Assembly (NCBI RefSeq): GCF_900101885.1
Contig: NZ_FNAN01000018.1
Span: forward strand, 124,001 to 188,000
Source: Dyadobacter soli
GTDB lineage: Bacteria; Bacteroidota; Bacteroidia; Cytophagales; Spirosomataceae
Length of the DNA stretch: 64,000 nucleotides
Direction: 5' to 3'
Positions 1 through 8,329 of the stretch are shown in pieces. The stretch's first letter is position 1. Each line of letters opens with the position of its first letter. Below the pieces are notes generated by a model. That model was not told the DNA's origin and searched no databases. It saw only the letters and a list, made by a program, of their open reading frames with translations. A program made the position numbers and the translations under genes.

Positions 1-169
1 ATGATCAATATTTCCAATGCTTTCTGTAATTCCATTCAGGTTTTGTAATCGTTACGGGTTAATTGTTAATCAAAAGAAGTTCGATCTCCGCTGCCGGATC
101 AGTGTTTCAAACGTAAATGTAAACAGTAAAGTTACGTAAATCCTCAAAGAACCTAGCAAATGCCCGGTA

Positions 170-1993
170 TCAGTGTGCAAGCGGGGTTTTGTCGGGCCCG
201 ATGGCGATCCCCATCATCCGCATCAGCTCCGAAGCATTGAAACTCCGGCAAATACCTTCGTGTAACCGGTAGTCGAAATGTAGCTGGCCGTTTTCCACAT
301 CCGACCGGAAATGGAAGTTGTGGATGTAGGTTTCGGTCGCGCCCCATTCACCGAGTTCGAGGTCGTGAGTGGATACCATACCCGATGCTGTTTTGGAATG
401 CAGCTGGCGGATCAATGCTTCTGCGCCGCGGTGGCGATCGGCGGAGTTGGTACCTTTCAGTATTTCATCGAGTAAGTAGAACACCGGTGCATTAGCCTGC
501 TCATCGGCCAGTTCGAGGAGTTTGCGGAGCCTTTTTAATTCGGCATAAAAAGAAGAGGTACTTTCTTCCAGCGAGTCCTGCGTGCGCATGCTGCTGAACA
601 CGCGTACAGGCGAGCACGCAAATGCGCCCGCGCTTACCACCGCGCCCATTTGCGCGAGGACGAGGTTTAACCCAATGGTTCTCAAAAAGGTACTTTTCCC
701 CGACATATTGGAGCCAGTGACCAATATCGTCTTGCCGGTGCCTTGCATTGCAAAGTCATTACTGATCCGTTTCGCGGCGGGAATTAGCGGATGGCCAAGC
801 GCGGTAGCGGTGATCGTAACTTCCGCGGCGTCATTAACTTCGGGTACAATGTATGCCGGATTGGCAAATGCATGGCCGGCGAGGCTGTTCATGGCCTCGG
901 TATCGGCCAGTACATCCAGCCAATCGGTGAGGTGCTGGTGGTGTGCGGCTTTCCATTCTTCGAGGCTGGCCAGGCAATGCATATCCCAGAGCGTGGGAAT
1001 GCCTATGAAAATCGCGAAATAAGGATTGTTGCGGTAATCCAGCTTTTCGAACAGGTTCCCGACTTTCGCCAATGCCGCCGACGAGCCTGTGATCTGCGCC
1101 TTCCTGGTTTGCCACCAGGCCGATTGGTACGGCGCGTCTTCCGCTTTTTGCAGCAACTCCGAGTACGCGGTAAGCGTTTGCCCCATCGAAGTGGTGCGGT
1201 TGGCCAACACTTTCACAAAATCGGTGTAGCGGCCCAGTATGAAAAGATGAATGGCGAGGCTGCCCAGCAATGCAATGCCCGGCAAAATACCCGCGAAATA
1301 CAATACCGCGATCACAAGCGACACTACCGGGTACCATCGCCAGGACAATGCCTTTTTCAACGGCGCCGGGAACACCTCTACTACCCACGCCTGAAATTCG
1401 CCCACGTGCTTCGCGGCATGTTCGTGTAGTAGCGCGGTCGCTTCCCACGCCTGGATGAGTTCGGGATGCCGGGCAAAATCGCTGGCAGCTGTCTGGCGAA
1501 GGCCTACCTCGGTTGCATTTGCAGGATTTTTAAGCCAGTTGGCCAGGCGGCGGCTTCCTTCGGCGGTGCGTGTGCGGTTGAGGAGTTTGAAAAGCGAGTA
1601 TTCTCCGAAAATATCGAGGTCGTCGGAGTAATTATGGTCCTTTTCACGAAACTCCGTGCCGGTTTCAGGCCTTTTGAAACGCAGATCCATGCGAGCGAGC
1701 TCGTCATTGTTGATTTCGATCAGGTTTCGTTGAAAATTGCGGTTAATGCGTGCCTGTTGCTGTTTCCGCATTAAAATCAGGAAGATTACCAGCAACACCA
1801 GTATCCCGATTCCCCAGTAAGCAATGCCTGTTTTATTCCAAACCACCGCTAGCAGCACCATTCCCGCGAAGGCAGCGAGGCGGAGTAATGCAATGCGTTT
1901 GAACCTTTCATGTTCCTGTTGTTCCGCGACCGTCGCTTTTTCTTTTTGTGTTTGAAAAAATGATGCGGAATGGTTTGGCTCGGCGTTTTTCAT
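170..1993 (-). CDS. Membrane-anchored MutS-family ATPase
   Basis: The C-terminal half is a MutS-type ABC ATPase domain. The Walker A motif GSNMSGKST begins near residue 427, the Walker B region reads LLDEILKGTNSADR, and the MutS-like STHDLELGE follows. The N-terminal third has two hydrophobic segments (about residues 35-52 and 58-75), and another hydrophobic pair lies near 215-255, so the protein is probably membrane bound. The mismatch-recognition and connector domains of true MutS are not evident, and 607 residues is short for MutS. This matches the MutS-related proteins of Bacteroidota, whose role is unknown; a function in mismatch repair should not be assumed. The ATG overlaps the stop of the upstream ABC exporter in an ATGA arrangement, so the two are translationally coupled. 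Confidence 0.8.
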   Translation of the reverse strand: MKNAEPNHSASFFQTQKEKATVAEQQEHERFKRIALLRLAAFAGMVLLAVVWNKTGIAYWGIGILVLLVIFLILMRKQQQARINRNFQRNLIEINNDELARMDLRFKRPETGTEFREKDHNYSDDLDIFGEYSLFKLLNRTRTAEGSRRLANWLKNPANATEVGLRQTAASDFARHPELIQAWEATALLHEHAAKHVGEFQAWVVEVFPAPLKKALSWRWYPVVSLVIAVLYFAGILPGIALLGSLAIHLFILGRYTDFVKVLANRTTSMGQTLTAYSELLQKAEDAPYQSAWWQTRKAQITGSSAALAKVGNLFEKLDYRNNPYFAIFIGIPTLWDMHCLASLEEWKAAHHQHLTDWLDVLADTEAMNSLAGHAFANPAYIVPEVNDAAEVTITATALGHPLIPAAKRISNDFAMQGTGKTILVTGSNMSGKSTFLRTIGLNLVLAQMGAVVSAGAFACSPVRVFSSMRTQDSLEESTSSFYAELKRLRKLLELADEQANAPVFYLLDEILKGTNSADRHRGAEALIRQLHSKTASGMVSTHDLELGEWGATETYIHNFHFRSDVENGQLHFDYRLHEGICRSFNASELMRMMGIAIGPDKTPLAH

Positions 1994-3792
1994 GAAAGGG
2001 TTTCAGCGGTTTCAAATTGTAGTTTGATGAGATTGGCGTACACGCCGTCGGGAACGGTGCTCAATGCCTGGTGCGTGCCCGACTCGGCAATGCGGCCATC
2101 GCGCAGCACGTAGATCATATCGACCTTCCGGATCGTGGCGAGCCGGTGCGCGATCACGATCGTGGTGCGGTTTTTCATTAATTCGTCCAATGCAACCTGC
2201 ACTAGTTTTTCCGATTCGGCGTCGAGTGAGCTGGTCGCTTCGTCGAGAATGAGGATTTTGGGGTCTTTCAAAATAGCCCTGGCAATGGCAATGCGCTGGC
2301 GCTGGCCGCCGGAGAGTTTGATACCCCTTTCACCTACTATGGTTTCAAAACCTTCGGGGAAAGATTCGATAAATTCCAGTGCGTGAGCACGCTTTGCCGC
2401 ATCGATGATAGCTTCCCGCGATGCGGAAGGTCTTCCGTAAGCAATGTTTTCATAGATCGTCCCGCCAAAAAGCATTACTTCCTGCGGTACGATCGCGATA
2501 TTTTTCCTTAATGCCGAAACCCCGTATTCGTTTACCGGCTTCCCATCGACGAGTATTTCGCCGGATTGATGTTGGTAAAAACGCATCAGGAGCTGTACAA
2601 TGGTCGATTTGCCCGCGCCGCTGTATCCTACCAAAGCGATTTTTTCACCCGCCTGAACATCCAGCGAAACGCCTTTCAGCACCGGCAGGTCCGCGCGCGA
2701 TGGATAAGCGAAATGCACATCCTGATAAGTTACCCGGCCCTCGATCTGGCTTGCTACCGCATGTTGTGCTTCGTCGGCGGAAACTTCCGGCGTTTCTCCC
2801 AGTATTTCGAAAATGCGTTCCGAAGCGCCTACCGTGCGGTTAATTTGCGCGTACAAGTCACCCATCCCGTTGATCGACGCGCCGATGAAGGTGGTGTAGA
2901 GGATGAATGTAAAAAGGTCGGAAAGCCCGAACTCGCCGGCCTGTACCAATGCCGCTCCGTACCAGATCACGCCCACGATCCCGCCGAACATTGCAAAAAT
3001 GATGAATGAAGCGAATGCGCCCCGGAGCCGGGCGGCATGGAGCGAAAGGTCGATCACACGGTCGAGGATCGTGCGGTAACGATTGATTTCCAGCGGTTCA
3101 TTGGTAAATGCCTTCACTACATTCACGGATTGCAGCGTCTCTTCTACCACCACATTCGCAGCCGCATACTGGTCCTGCGCCTTGCGTGCGAGTACGCGCG
3201 TGTGACGCCCGAAGAATACCGACGCCACGCCCAGAATAGGGACCGTAGCCAGCATGAAGAGCGTCAGTTTCCAGGACGTATAAAAGAGAATGGACATCCC
3301 GACGATCAGCGTCGCCATTTGCCTGAAAAGCTCGGCGAGTGTGAACGATAGCAAGCCTTGCAGCTGCGCAACATCGGAAGTAATGCGGCTGGTGAGCTCG
3401 CCCACGCGGCGCTCTTCCAGGAACGGGACAGGTAATGTGATGATTTTGCTGAAAACATCCATCCGGATATTGTTAACAGCCATTTCACTCACTTTGGAAA
3501 AAAGATAAATCCGGAAAAACGAAAATATCGCCTGGCCGAGCAGGACGACGAAAAGCAGCATGGTGATCTGGTTGATCGTGAACCGGGATTTGCCCTCAAT
3601 CACCTCGATAATGCTTCCTACCAGCTTCGGAAATGCGAGCGACGTGGCCGTGGACAATACCAGAAACAGCATTCCCGCCGCGAACAGCATACGGTAGGGA
3701 CGCAGGTAGCGCAATAGCTGGAGTGTGATTTTCAGGCCTTCCCACTTGATCTTTCTGACTGCAAACGGGGATCGGGTTTCATTGTTGGCCAT
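1990..3792 (-). CDS. ABC transporter, fused permease and ATPase (MsbA/multidrug type)
   Basis: This is a half-transporter with an N-terminal six-helix exporter domain (about residues 35-330) and a C-terminal nucleotide-binding domain. Walker A GYSGAGKST is near residue 389, followed by the signature LSGGQRQR, Walker B ILILDEATSSLD and the switch histidine in IAHRLAT. The length of 600 residues is normal for homodimeric lipid or drug exporters of the inner membrane. The substrate cannot be told from sequence. It is the first gene of a two-gene minus-strand unit with the MutS-like ATPase, and lies divergent to the sigma factor gene across about 280 bases. Confidence 0.9.
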   Translation of the reverse strand: MANNETRSPFAVRKIKWEGLKITLQLLRYLRPYRMLFAAGMLFLVLSTATSLAFPKLVGSIIEVIEGKSRFTINQITMLLFVVLLGQAIFSFFRIYLFSKVSEMAVNNIRMDVFSKIITLPVPFLEERRVGELTSRITSDVAQLQGLLSFTLAELFRQMATLIVGMSILFYTSWKLTLFMLATVPILGVASVFFGRHTRVLARKAQDQYAAANVVVEETLQSVNVVKAFTNEPLEINRYRTILDRVIDLSLHAARLRGAFASFIIFAMFGGIVGVIWYGAALVQAGEFGLSDLFTFILYTTFIGASINGMGDLYAQINRTVGASERIFEILGETPEVSADEAQHAVASQIEGRVTYQDVHFAYPSRADLPVLKGVSLDVQAGEKIALVGYSGAGKSTIVQLLMRFYQHQSGEILVDGKPVNEYGVSALRKNIAIVPQEVMLFGGTIYENIAYGRPSASREAIIDAAKRAHALEFIESFPEGFETIVGERGIKLSGGQRQRIAIARAILKDPKILILDEATSSLDAESEKLVQVALDELMKNRTTIVIAHRLATIRKVDMIYVLRDGRIAESGTHQALSTVPDGVYANLIKLQFETAETLS

Positions 3793-4020
3793 TAGATTAT
3801 GTGTACACCGGAAATCAGTTTTAACCCGGTTGGATGAACATTCGATAGTTAGCCTGCAAAAATAAGCATTAATTCAAAGCCGCCCGGGTAGGGCCGCTCA
3901 GGAAGGGCATTACCACCAAGTTTACGTGCGATTGTGCGCAAAAATTCCTAATTTTTCAATGAACGGACGATGTGCCTTTTTGCCGGTATAAAAAATGTTG
4001 TAAAAAACTTTCGAACCCCA

Positions 4021-4050
4021 GGCAACCCTGCTTTTCAATTCGACGTATAA
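4021..4050 (+). promoter_or_regulatory. Putative ECF sigma-dependent promoter
   Basis: GGCAACC (4021-4027) and CGTATAA (4044-4050) are separated by 16 bases and resemble the -35 (AAC-type) and -10 (CGT-type) boxes of ECF promoters. They end about 20 bases before the chosen start of the sigma factor gene, which suggests autoregulation. The rest of the 3793-4070 intergenic stretch shows no gene. The match was made by eye. Confidence 0.4.
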
Positions 4051-4070
4051 GTTCAAAAAAAGCAAATAGC

Positions 4071-4640
4071 ATGCCCGAGTATAACTCCGCCGTTCTTCAA
4101 GAACTACTCGACGGCTGTTTACAAAAAAACCGCCGCAGTCAGGAGCTGTTGTATAAGCAGTTTTACGGCTATGCTATGAGCATTTGTTTACGCTATACAC
4201 GCAGCCGGGAAGAGGCGAAGGAAATACTCAACGATGGATTCTTGAAGGTTTTCACGAAGCTCGAAAGCTTTGATGCAAACCGGCCATTTAAAACCTGGTT
4301 GAGCAGAATCATGATTAATACAGCCCTCGATCATTACAGACAGGAAGTTCGCAGAGATGTTTTTGACGACGTGGAGGTGGCGGAGCAAGTGTCCGTCGAC
4401 GAAACGGTTATCAGCAAGCTTTCGCATGAAGAGCTGGTCGGACTGATCCAGCGCCTGACACCGGCATACCGGCTGGTATTCAGTTTGTCGGTCATTGACG
4501 GTTACACACACGAAGAAATTGCAGAACAACTGAGTATTTCGGTTGGGGCGTCAAAGTCAAATTTGTCGCGAGCAAGGGAAAAGTTGAGAGAAATGTTATC
4601 CAAGATTAATATTGACGACTATGATAGAGTTGCCAGATGA
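4071..4640 (+). CDS. RNA polymerase ECF-type sigma-70 factor
   Basis: This 189-residue protein has sigma region 2 (an RYTRSREEAKEILNDGFLKVF-like core helix followed by FKTWLSRIMINTALDHYR) and region 4 with a helix-turn-helix (GYTHEEIAEQLSISVGASKSNLSRAREKL). The ATG at 4071 was chosen because translation upstream (from 3972) gives a basic, cysteine-rich stretch unlike the family and would include the putative promoter. The gene overlaps the next one by 20 bases, so its product and the downstream membrane protein are probably made together. The overlap with a single-pass membrane partner is typical of sigma/anti-sigma units. The regulon is unknown. Confidence 0.88.
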   Translation: MPEYNSAVLQELLDGCLQKNRRSQELLYKQFYGYAMSICLRYTRSREEAKEILNDGFLKVFTKLESFDANRPFKTWLSRIMINTALDHYRQEVRRDVFDDVEVAEQVSVDETVISKLSHEELVGLIQRLTPAYRLVFSLSVIDGYTHEEIAEQLSISVGASKSNLSRAREKLREMLSKINIDDYDRVAR

Positions 4641-6165
4641 CGAACTGGACAAGCTCTTCAGAAAGTCATCCGAAGAGCTTGATCCGACATACGAACCCGA
4701 CGACTGGAATGACCTGCGGAAGCGCCTCGACCAGCAGGATGGGAAATCTCCGGCCGGATGGTTGCGGAAATGGTGGCCTGCCGGCTTGCTGGCATTGCTG
4801 ATACCGATCGGGATGGTATTGTACTCCTGGAAAGGGGAGGATGGAGGAAAGGGAGAAGGGAAGGAGAAGTCAGGTGTTGTTGGGAATGGGGAGAATGGAG
4901 GAATGGGAGTAAGGGAGGAAGGAGTAGGGGAGGATAGAGGCTTGGAGGCTGCTGATAGCGAGTCGGGTGTTGGTAGGGAGTCAGATGTTGTTGAAGGGGC
5001 GGGAGGTTCGGGCGTGGGCTCGGATGTGAAGAAGGAGCGTGGGGCTGATGCGAATGTGGATAATGGAAGCCCGGCTGTGGATAATGCAAATGAACCGCTT
5101 GCCAAAAGAGACAAAGTTGCTGGTAACGGCAAAAAAGATATTGGTAACAAACTGAAAACCAGTGAAGGAGATCCTGGTAAATCTTCCTCTAAATCAGAAT
5201 TGAATGCTGCTGTTGCGAACAATGGCAGAAAACTATTGCCCCGGAGCCGATCTAAGGCAGGCGGAGTGTACTTAGAGCCTAACCGCTCAAAAGTGGAAGG
5301 AGGCGACGGGGCTCTTTCTTTTAAAAATAATGCGAATACACCGGACAGCGAGACTGCTCTGCCGCAAGCAAACGGCCAGCAGGTAATCGCGAGCGAATCC
5401 ACGGTGATAGCTGATGAACCGGTCAGGACATTGATTTCGGCATCCGCATTGAATGGTAAGGGGTTGAAATGGAATACATTGGCATTGCCCGGGATTTCGG
5501 AGCCGGTATATGAACTCCCGGAAGCGCCAGCGCCGCCGAAGCAATCGTCCATTTCGGCAGATGACCGGCCGCTTTGGGCCGTCAGATTTGGCTATTCACC
5601 GGATTTGAGCACGGTAGGATTGAAGGATTTTTCGAAACCAGGCACGTCGGTGTCGCTGCTGGTGGAATATGCGGTGTTGCCGCGGCTATTTATTCAAAGT
5701 GGCGCAGTTTGGAGCAGGAAGGATTACTATGCACCGGCAGACGCCTATCAGATACCAGCAAAGCCACATTATTATCCGCCTCCGATGACGGGTATCGATG
5801 GAATTTGTAAAGTGTTGGAAGTGCCTTTGAATTTGCGCTATGACATTGTGCTGAGAGAGCGGTCGCGGTGGTTTGCAAGCGGCGGTTTTTCCTCCTATCA
5901 CATGAACAGCGAAAAGTACAAATACTATTTCGTCGACGAGAACGATCCTAAGATTATGAATCGAGGCTGGAATGGAACAACCGGCTGGTATTTTTTCAGC
6001 CACGCCAATGTTTCCGCCGGTTACGAATACAGAATATCCCGCAAGCTTTCCCTGCTTGCAGAACCGTCGATCCGGATACCGCTCAAACGCGTCGGTTACG
6101 GAAAAGTGAACCTCATTACTACCGGCCTCTGGCTATCGGTGCGCTACACTCCTGTTTTCAAGTGA
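4621..6165 (+). CDS. Single-pass membrane protein with low-complexity linker and C-terminal outer-membrane-barrel-like domain (possible anti-sigma partner)
   Basis: Starting at the ATG inside the sigma gene, the protein has a short acidic cytoplasmic segment (about residues 1-45), one transmembrane helix (WWPAGLLALLIPIGMVLYSW), then roughly 80 residues of glycine/glutamate/aspartate/serine-rich sequence encoded by a strikingly purine-rich strand (about 4825-5075). The C-terminal 200 residues resemble the porin-like barrel domains seen in PorT-type proteins. In Bacteroidota, ECF sigma genes are often followed by such a membrane protein, which may act as anti-sigma factor; I see no canonical zinc-binding anti-sigma or FecR domain. 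An inner-membrane helix and a beta-barrel-like domain in one chain is topologically odd. Confidence 0.7.
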   Translation: MIELPDDELDKLFRKSSEELDPTYEPDDWNDLRKRLDQQDGKSPAGWLRKWWPAGLLALLIPIGMVLYSWKGEDGGKGEGKEKSGVVGNGENGGMGVREEGVGEDRGLEAADSESGVGRESDVVEGAGGSGVGSDVKKERGADANVDNGSPAVDNANEPLAKRDKVAGNGKKDIGNKLKTSEGDPGKSSSKSELNAAVANNGRKLLPRSRSKAGGVYLEPNRSKVEGGDGALSFKNNANTPDSETALPQANGQQVIASESTVIADEPVRTLISASALNGKGLKWNTLALPGISEPVYELPEAPAPPKQSSISADDRPLWAVRFGYSPDLSTVGLKDFSKPGTSVSLLVEYAVLPRLFIQSGAVWSRKDYYAPADAYQIPAKPHYYPPPMTGIDGICKVLEVPLNLRYDIVLRERSRWFASGGFSSYHMNSEKYKYYFVDENDPKIMNRGWNGTTGWYFFSHANVSAGYEYRISRKLSLLAEPSIRIPLKRVGYGKVNLITTGLWLSVRYTPVFK

Positions 6166-6219
6166 GCACTATGCCCACATTACCATTGCATTGTATCTTC
6201 TAATTAATTCATTACTACT

Positions 6220-6732
6220 ATGAACTCAATTGAAAAAGGAAGCATGAAGCGGGGAGATTTTCTCCGCAGCCTCGGGCTGAGTACCTCAACGTTAATGGCA
6301 TTCTATTGCCTCGGCACCACTATGACAGCCTGCGGATCGAAAGACGACGATCCCAATCCGGATCCGGACCCAGATCCGGGAAGCGGTGGCAATGGCGTAT
6401 CGGGTACGACCACCGGCAACAATATCAATTTCACGGTGGATATGACCAAATCTCCTTATACCGACCTGAAAACCGCGGGTACCGGCAGGGTTATCGGAGA
6501 TGTCCTCGTGGCTTTACCGACAACCGGCAGTTATGTAGCCTTATCGAAAATATGTACGCACGAGGGTAATACGGTAGGTTACAGAAAAAACCAGAACGAT
6601 ATTCAGTGCCCGGTACACCAATCCGAATTCACATTGACCGGCGCCGTAAAGCAAGGACCGGCTGTCAATCCGCTCAAAACGTATACAGTGACCGTTTCCG
6701 CTGACGGCAACACTTTAACCGTGAAAGCTTAA
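6220..6732 (+). CDS. Rieske [2Fe-2S] lipoprotein
   Basis: The protein has an N-terminal signal with a lipobox-like MTAC (Cys38), an Asp-Pro-rich linker (residues about 42-55), and a Rieske domain with cluster ligands Cys112-Thr-His114 and Cys130-Pro-Val-His133. The two extra cysteines that form the disulfide in bc1-type Rieske proteins are absent: residue 117 is Asn and residue 132 is Val. This is like Rieske-type ferredoxins and implies a lower redox potential. The cluster would sit on a lipoprotein outside the cytoplasmic membrane. It is followed at 11 bases by a DUF5777 barrel and then YceI; I recall this trio as recurrent in Bacteroidota, with unknown physiological role. Confidence 0.85.
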   Translation: MNSIEKGSMKRGDFLRSLGLSTSTLMAFYCLGTTMTACGSKDDDPNPDPDPDPGSGGNGVSGTTTGNNINFTVDMTKSPYTDLKTAGTGRVIGDVLVALPTTGSYVALSKICTHEGNTVGYRKNQNDIQCPVHQSEFTLTGAVKQGPAVNPLKTYTVTVSADGNTLTVKA

Positions 6733-6743
6733 TCCGTTATACC

Positions 6744-7631
6744 ATGAAAGTACTCCGCCTACTCGTGATGTTGATGTGTTTATCAACAGTATTATATGCA
6801 CAGGATGATCTGCTGAATGAGCTGTCGAAGCAAGACAGCGCGCAAACCGTTCCGGTATCCGCCACTTTCAAATCGACCCGCGTGGTGAATGGCCAGTCGG
6901 TGGAAACGATGAAGAAGAAGCACCTCGATTTCCGGATTTCGCACCGTTTCGGGAAGCTGAATTCGGGAGCCTACCAGTTCTTCGGGCTCGACCAGGCTAC
7001 CATGCGCCTGGGTTTCGAATACGGATTGACCGATGATTTTGAAATAGGAATCGGCCGTAGCACGTCGCAGAAAGTGTATGACGCTTTTGCGAAATATAAA
7101 GTGCTGAAACAAAGCACCGGAGCGCGGAATATCCCGGTTTCGATCACATTGTTCGGTGGTACCGGGGTAGCTACGCTGGATAAGGAGCGGGAGTTTCAGG
7201 ATAAACTGTATTACACGGCGCAAGTGCTTATCGCACGGAAATTCGGTGAACGGTTGTCGCTGCAATTATCGCCAACTTACCTCTACCGTACCATGCCGGA
7301 TGTGCAGGGCGATGAAAAAGTGGTGTTGGCAGTGGGTATTGGCGGCCGGTTCAAGCTTTCGAAGCGCGTTTCGCTGAATGGCGAATACTTTTACACAGCG
7401 CGTGAGAAAAACACGGTTACGGCCCCTTACCACGATTCCATGTCGTTCGGCGTCGATATCGAGACCGGCGGGCATGTTTTCCAACTGCATTTTACCAACT
7501 CCCTCGGCATGATCGAGAAACAGTTTATCGGCGAAACCACCGGCAGCTGGGGCAAAGGCGACATCCATTACGGGTTCAACATTTCCCGTACATTCAGCTT
7601 TGACAAGAAGAATAAGAAGCAGCCAAACTGA
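6744..7631 (+). CDS. DUF5777-family outer-membrane beta-barrel protein
   Basis: The 295-residue product has a cleavable signal peptide (MKVLRLLVMLMCLSTVLYAQ). The body is rich in alternating amphipathic strands (ITLFGGTGVAT, LSLQLSPTYLYR, VSLNGEYFYTA) and ends in an aromatic-containing final strand, as in outer-membrane barrels. The conserved HLDFRISHRFGKLNSG opening is what I associate with DUF5777. It sits between the Rieske lipoprotein and YceI with short gaps (11 and 8 bases), so the three are one transcription unit. No enzymatic motif is visible; a role with the Rieske protein in redox or lipid handling at the envelope is only inference. Confidence 0.78.
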   Translation: MKVLRLLVMLMCLSTVLYAQDDLLNELSKQDSAQTVPVSATFKSTRVVNGQSVETMKKKHLDFRISHRFGKLNSGAYQFFGLDQATMRLGFEYGLTDDFEIGIGRSTSQKVYDAFAKYKVLKQSTGARNIPVSITLFGGTGVATLDKEREFQDKLYYTAQVLIARKFGERLSLQLSPTYLYRTMPDVQGDEKVVLAVGIGGRFKLSKRVSLNGEYFYTAREKNTVTAPYHDSMSFGVDIETGGHVFQLHFTNSLGMIEKQFIGETTGSWGKGDIHYGFNISRTFSFDKKNKKQPN

Positions 7632-7639
7632 TCCAAACT

Positions 7640-8200
7640 ATGAAACTGCATTTTTTTCGCGTGGCCTGCCTGGCCATGTTCAGCACCGCTTTGCTTTCCG
7701 CGACCGCATTTGGGCAAATGTTCACCACTTCCGGCGGCAATACGAAGTTCTCGGCGACTACGCCTTTGGAAAATATCGAAGCGGAGAATAAAAAGTCGCA
7801 GGTGATCCTGAACACGGCCAACAACGAGATCGCGATACGGATGAACATGCGGGAGTTTTCCTTTCCGAACAAGCTCATGCAGGAACATTTCAACGAAAAC
7901 TATATCGAATCGGTGAAGTACCCCACGGCTACGTTCGCAGGGAAGGTCGATAAGGCGCCGGATTATACCAAAGACGGCGAATATGACGCGTCGGCGACCG
8001 GGAAATTTACGGTTCACGGCGTTACCAAAGAGCGGACGATCAAGGGAAAGATGAAGATAGAGGGCGGTAAGATCACGATCAGTTCCGATTTTGAAGTAGC
8101 GCTCGTGGACCATAATATCGAAGTGCCCAAAGTGGTTTTCGTGAAAATCGCGCAGATCATCAAGGTGAAGTCGCAATATATTTTGTCTCCCAAAAAATGA
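7640..8200 (+). CDS. YceI-family periplasmic lipid-binding protein
   Basis: This is a secreted 186-residue protein with a signal peptide ending near ATAFG and the YceI lipocalin-like pattern: the strand motif FSFPNKLMQEHFNENYIES-like segment, then YPTATFAGKV, a DGEYDASATGKFTVHGVTKERTI core and the terminal FEVALVDHNIEVPKVVFVKIAQIIKVK. YceI proteins bind isoprenoid or other amphiphilic ligands in an elongated barrel. It is the last gene of the Rieske-DUF5777-YceI unit and is followed directly by two hairpins that probably end the transcript. Confidence 0.88.
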   Translation: MKLHFFRVACLAMFSTALLSATAFGQMFTTSGGNTKFSATTPLENIEAENKKSQVILNTANNEIAIRMNMREFSFPNKLMQEHFNENYIESVKYPTATFAGKVDKAPDYTKDGEYDASATGKFTVHGVTKERTIKGKMKIEGGKITISSDFEVALVDHNIEVPKVVFVKIAQIIKVKSQYILSPKK

Positions 8201-8268
8201 TAAAGACCTGCGGTCCCACGGTCCGGCAACATTCATAGCGTTGTCGGAACCCGGATCTCAGGTCTTTA
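8201..8268 (+). terminator. Long stem-loop after yceI
   Basis: TAAAGACCTG (8201-8210) pairs perfectly with CAGGTCTTTA (8259-8268), and inside it CCGGCAAC (8223-8230) pairs with GTTGTCGG (8240-8247) with one G-T pair. It starts immediately after the yceI stop codon. It probably acts in transcription termination or 3-prime-end protection together with the next hairpin. Confidence 0.55.
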
Positions 8269-8289
8269 TTAAAACTGTGGGGTGTTACA

Positions 8290-8327
8290 GACTTGGTAAG
8301 CCTTTCTTGAACTTGCCAAGTCTTTTT
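8290..8327 (+). terminator. Intrinsic terminator between convergent yceI operon and GH2 gene
   Basis: GACTTGGTAAG (8290-8300) pairs with CTTGCCAAGTC (8312-8322) around an 11-base loop with a single wobble pair, and is followed by TTTTT. The T run reaches almost to the stop codon of the convergent GH2 gene. Confidence 0.7.
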
Positions 8328-8329
8328 CC

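Noticed and set aside
1..169. ATG at the first base and a 15-codon frame
   Set aside because: The frame ends at position 48 and shows nothing gene-like; the stretch is the downstream flank of the MutS-like gene with no feature that I can support.
4596..5552. Long minus-strand open frames rich in Pro/Ser opposite the sigma-partner gene
   Set aside because: They mirror the purine-rich linker of the real gene; the composition produces few stop codons on the opposite strand.
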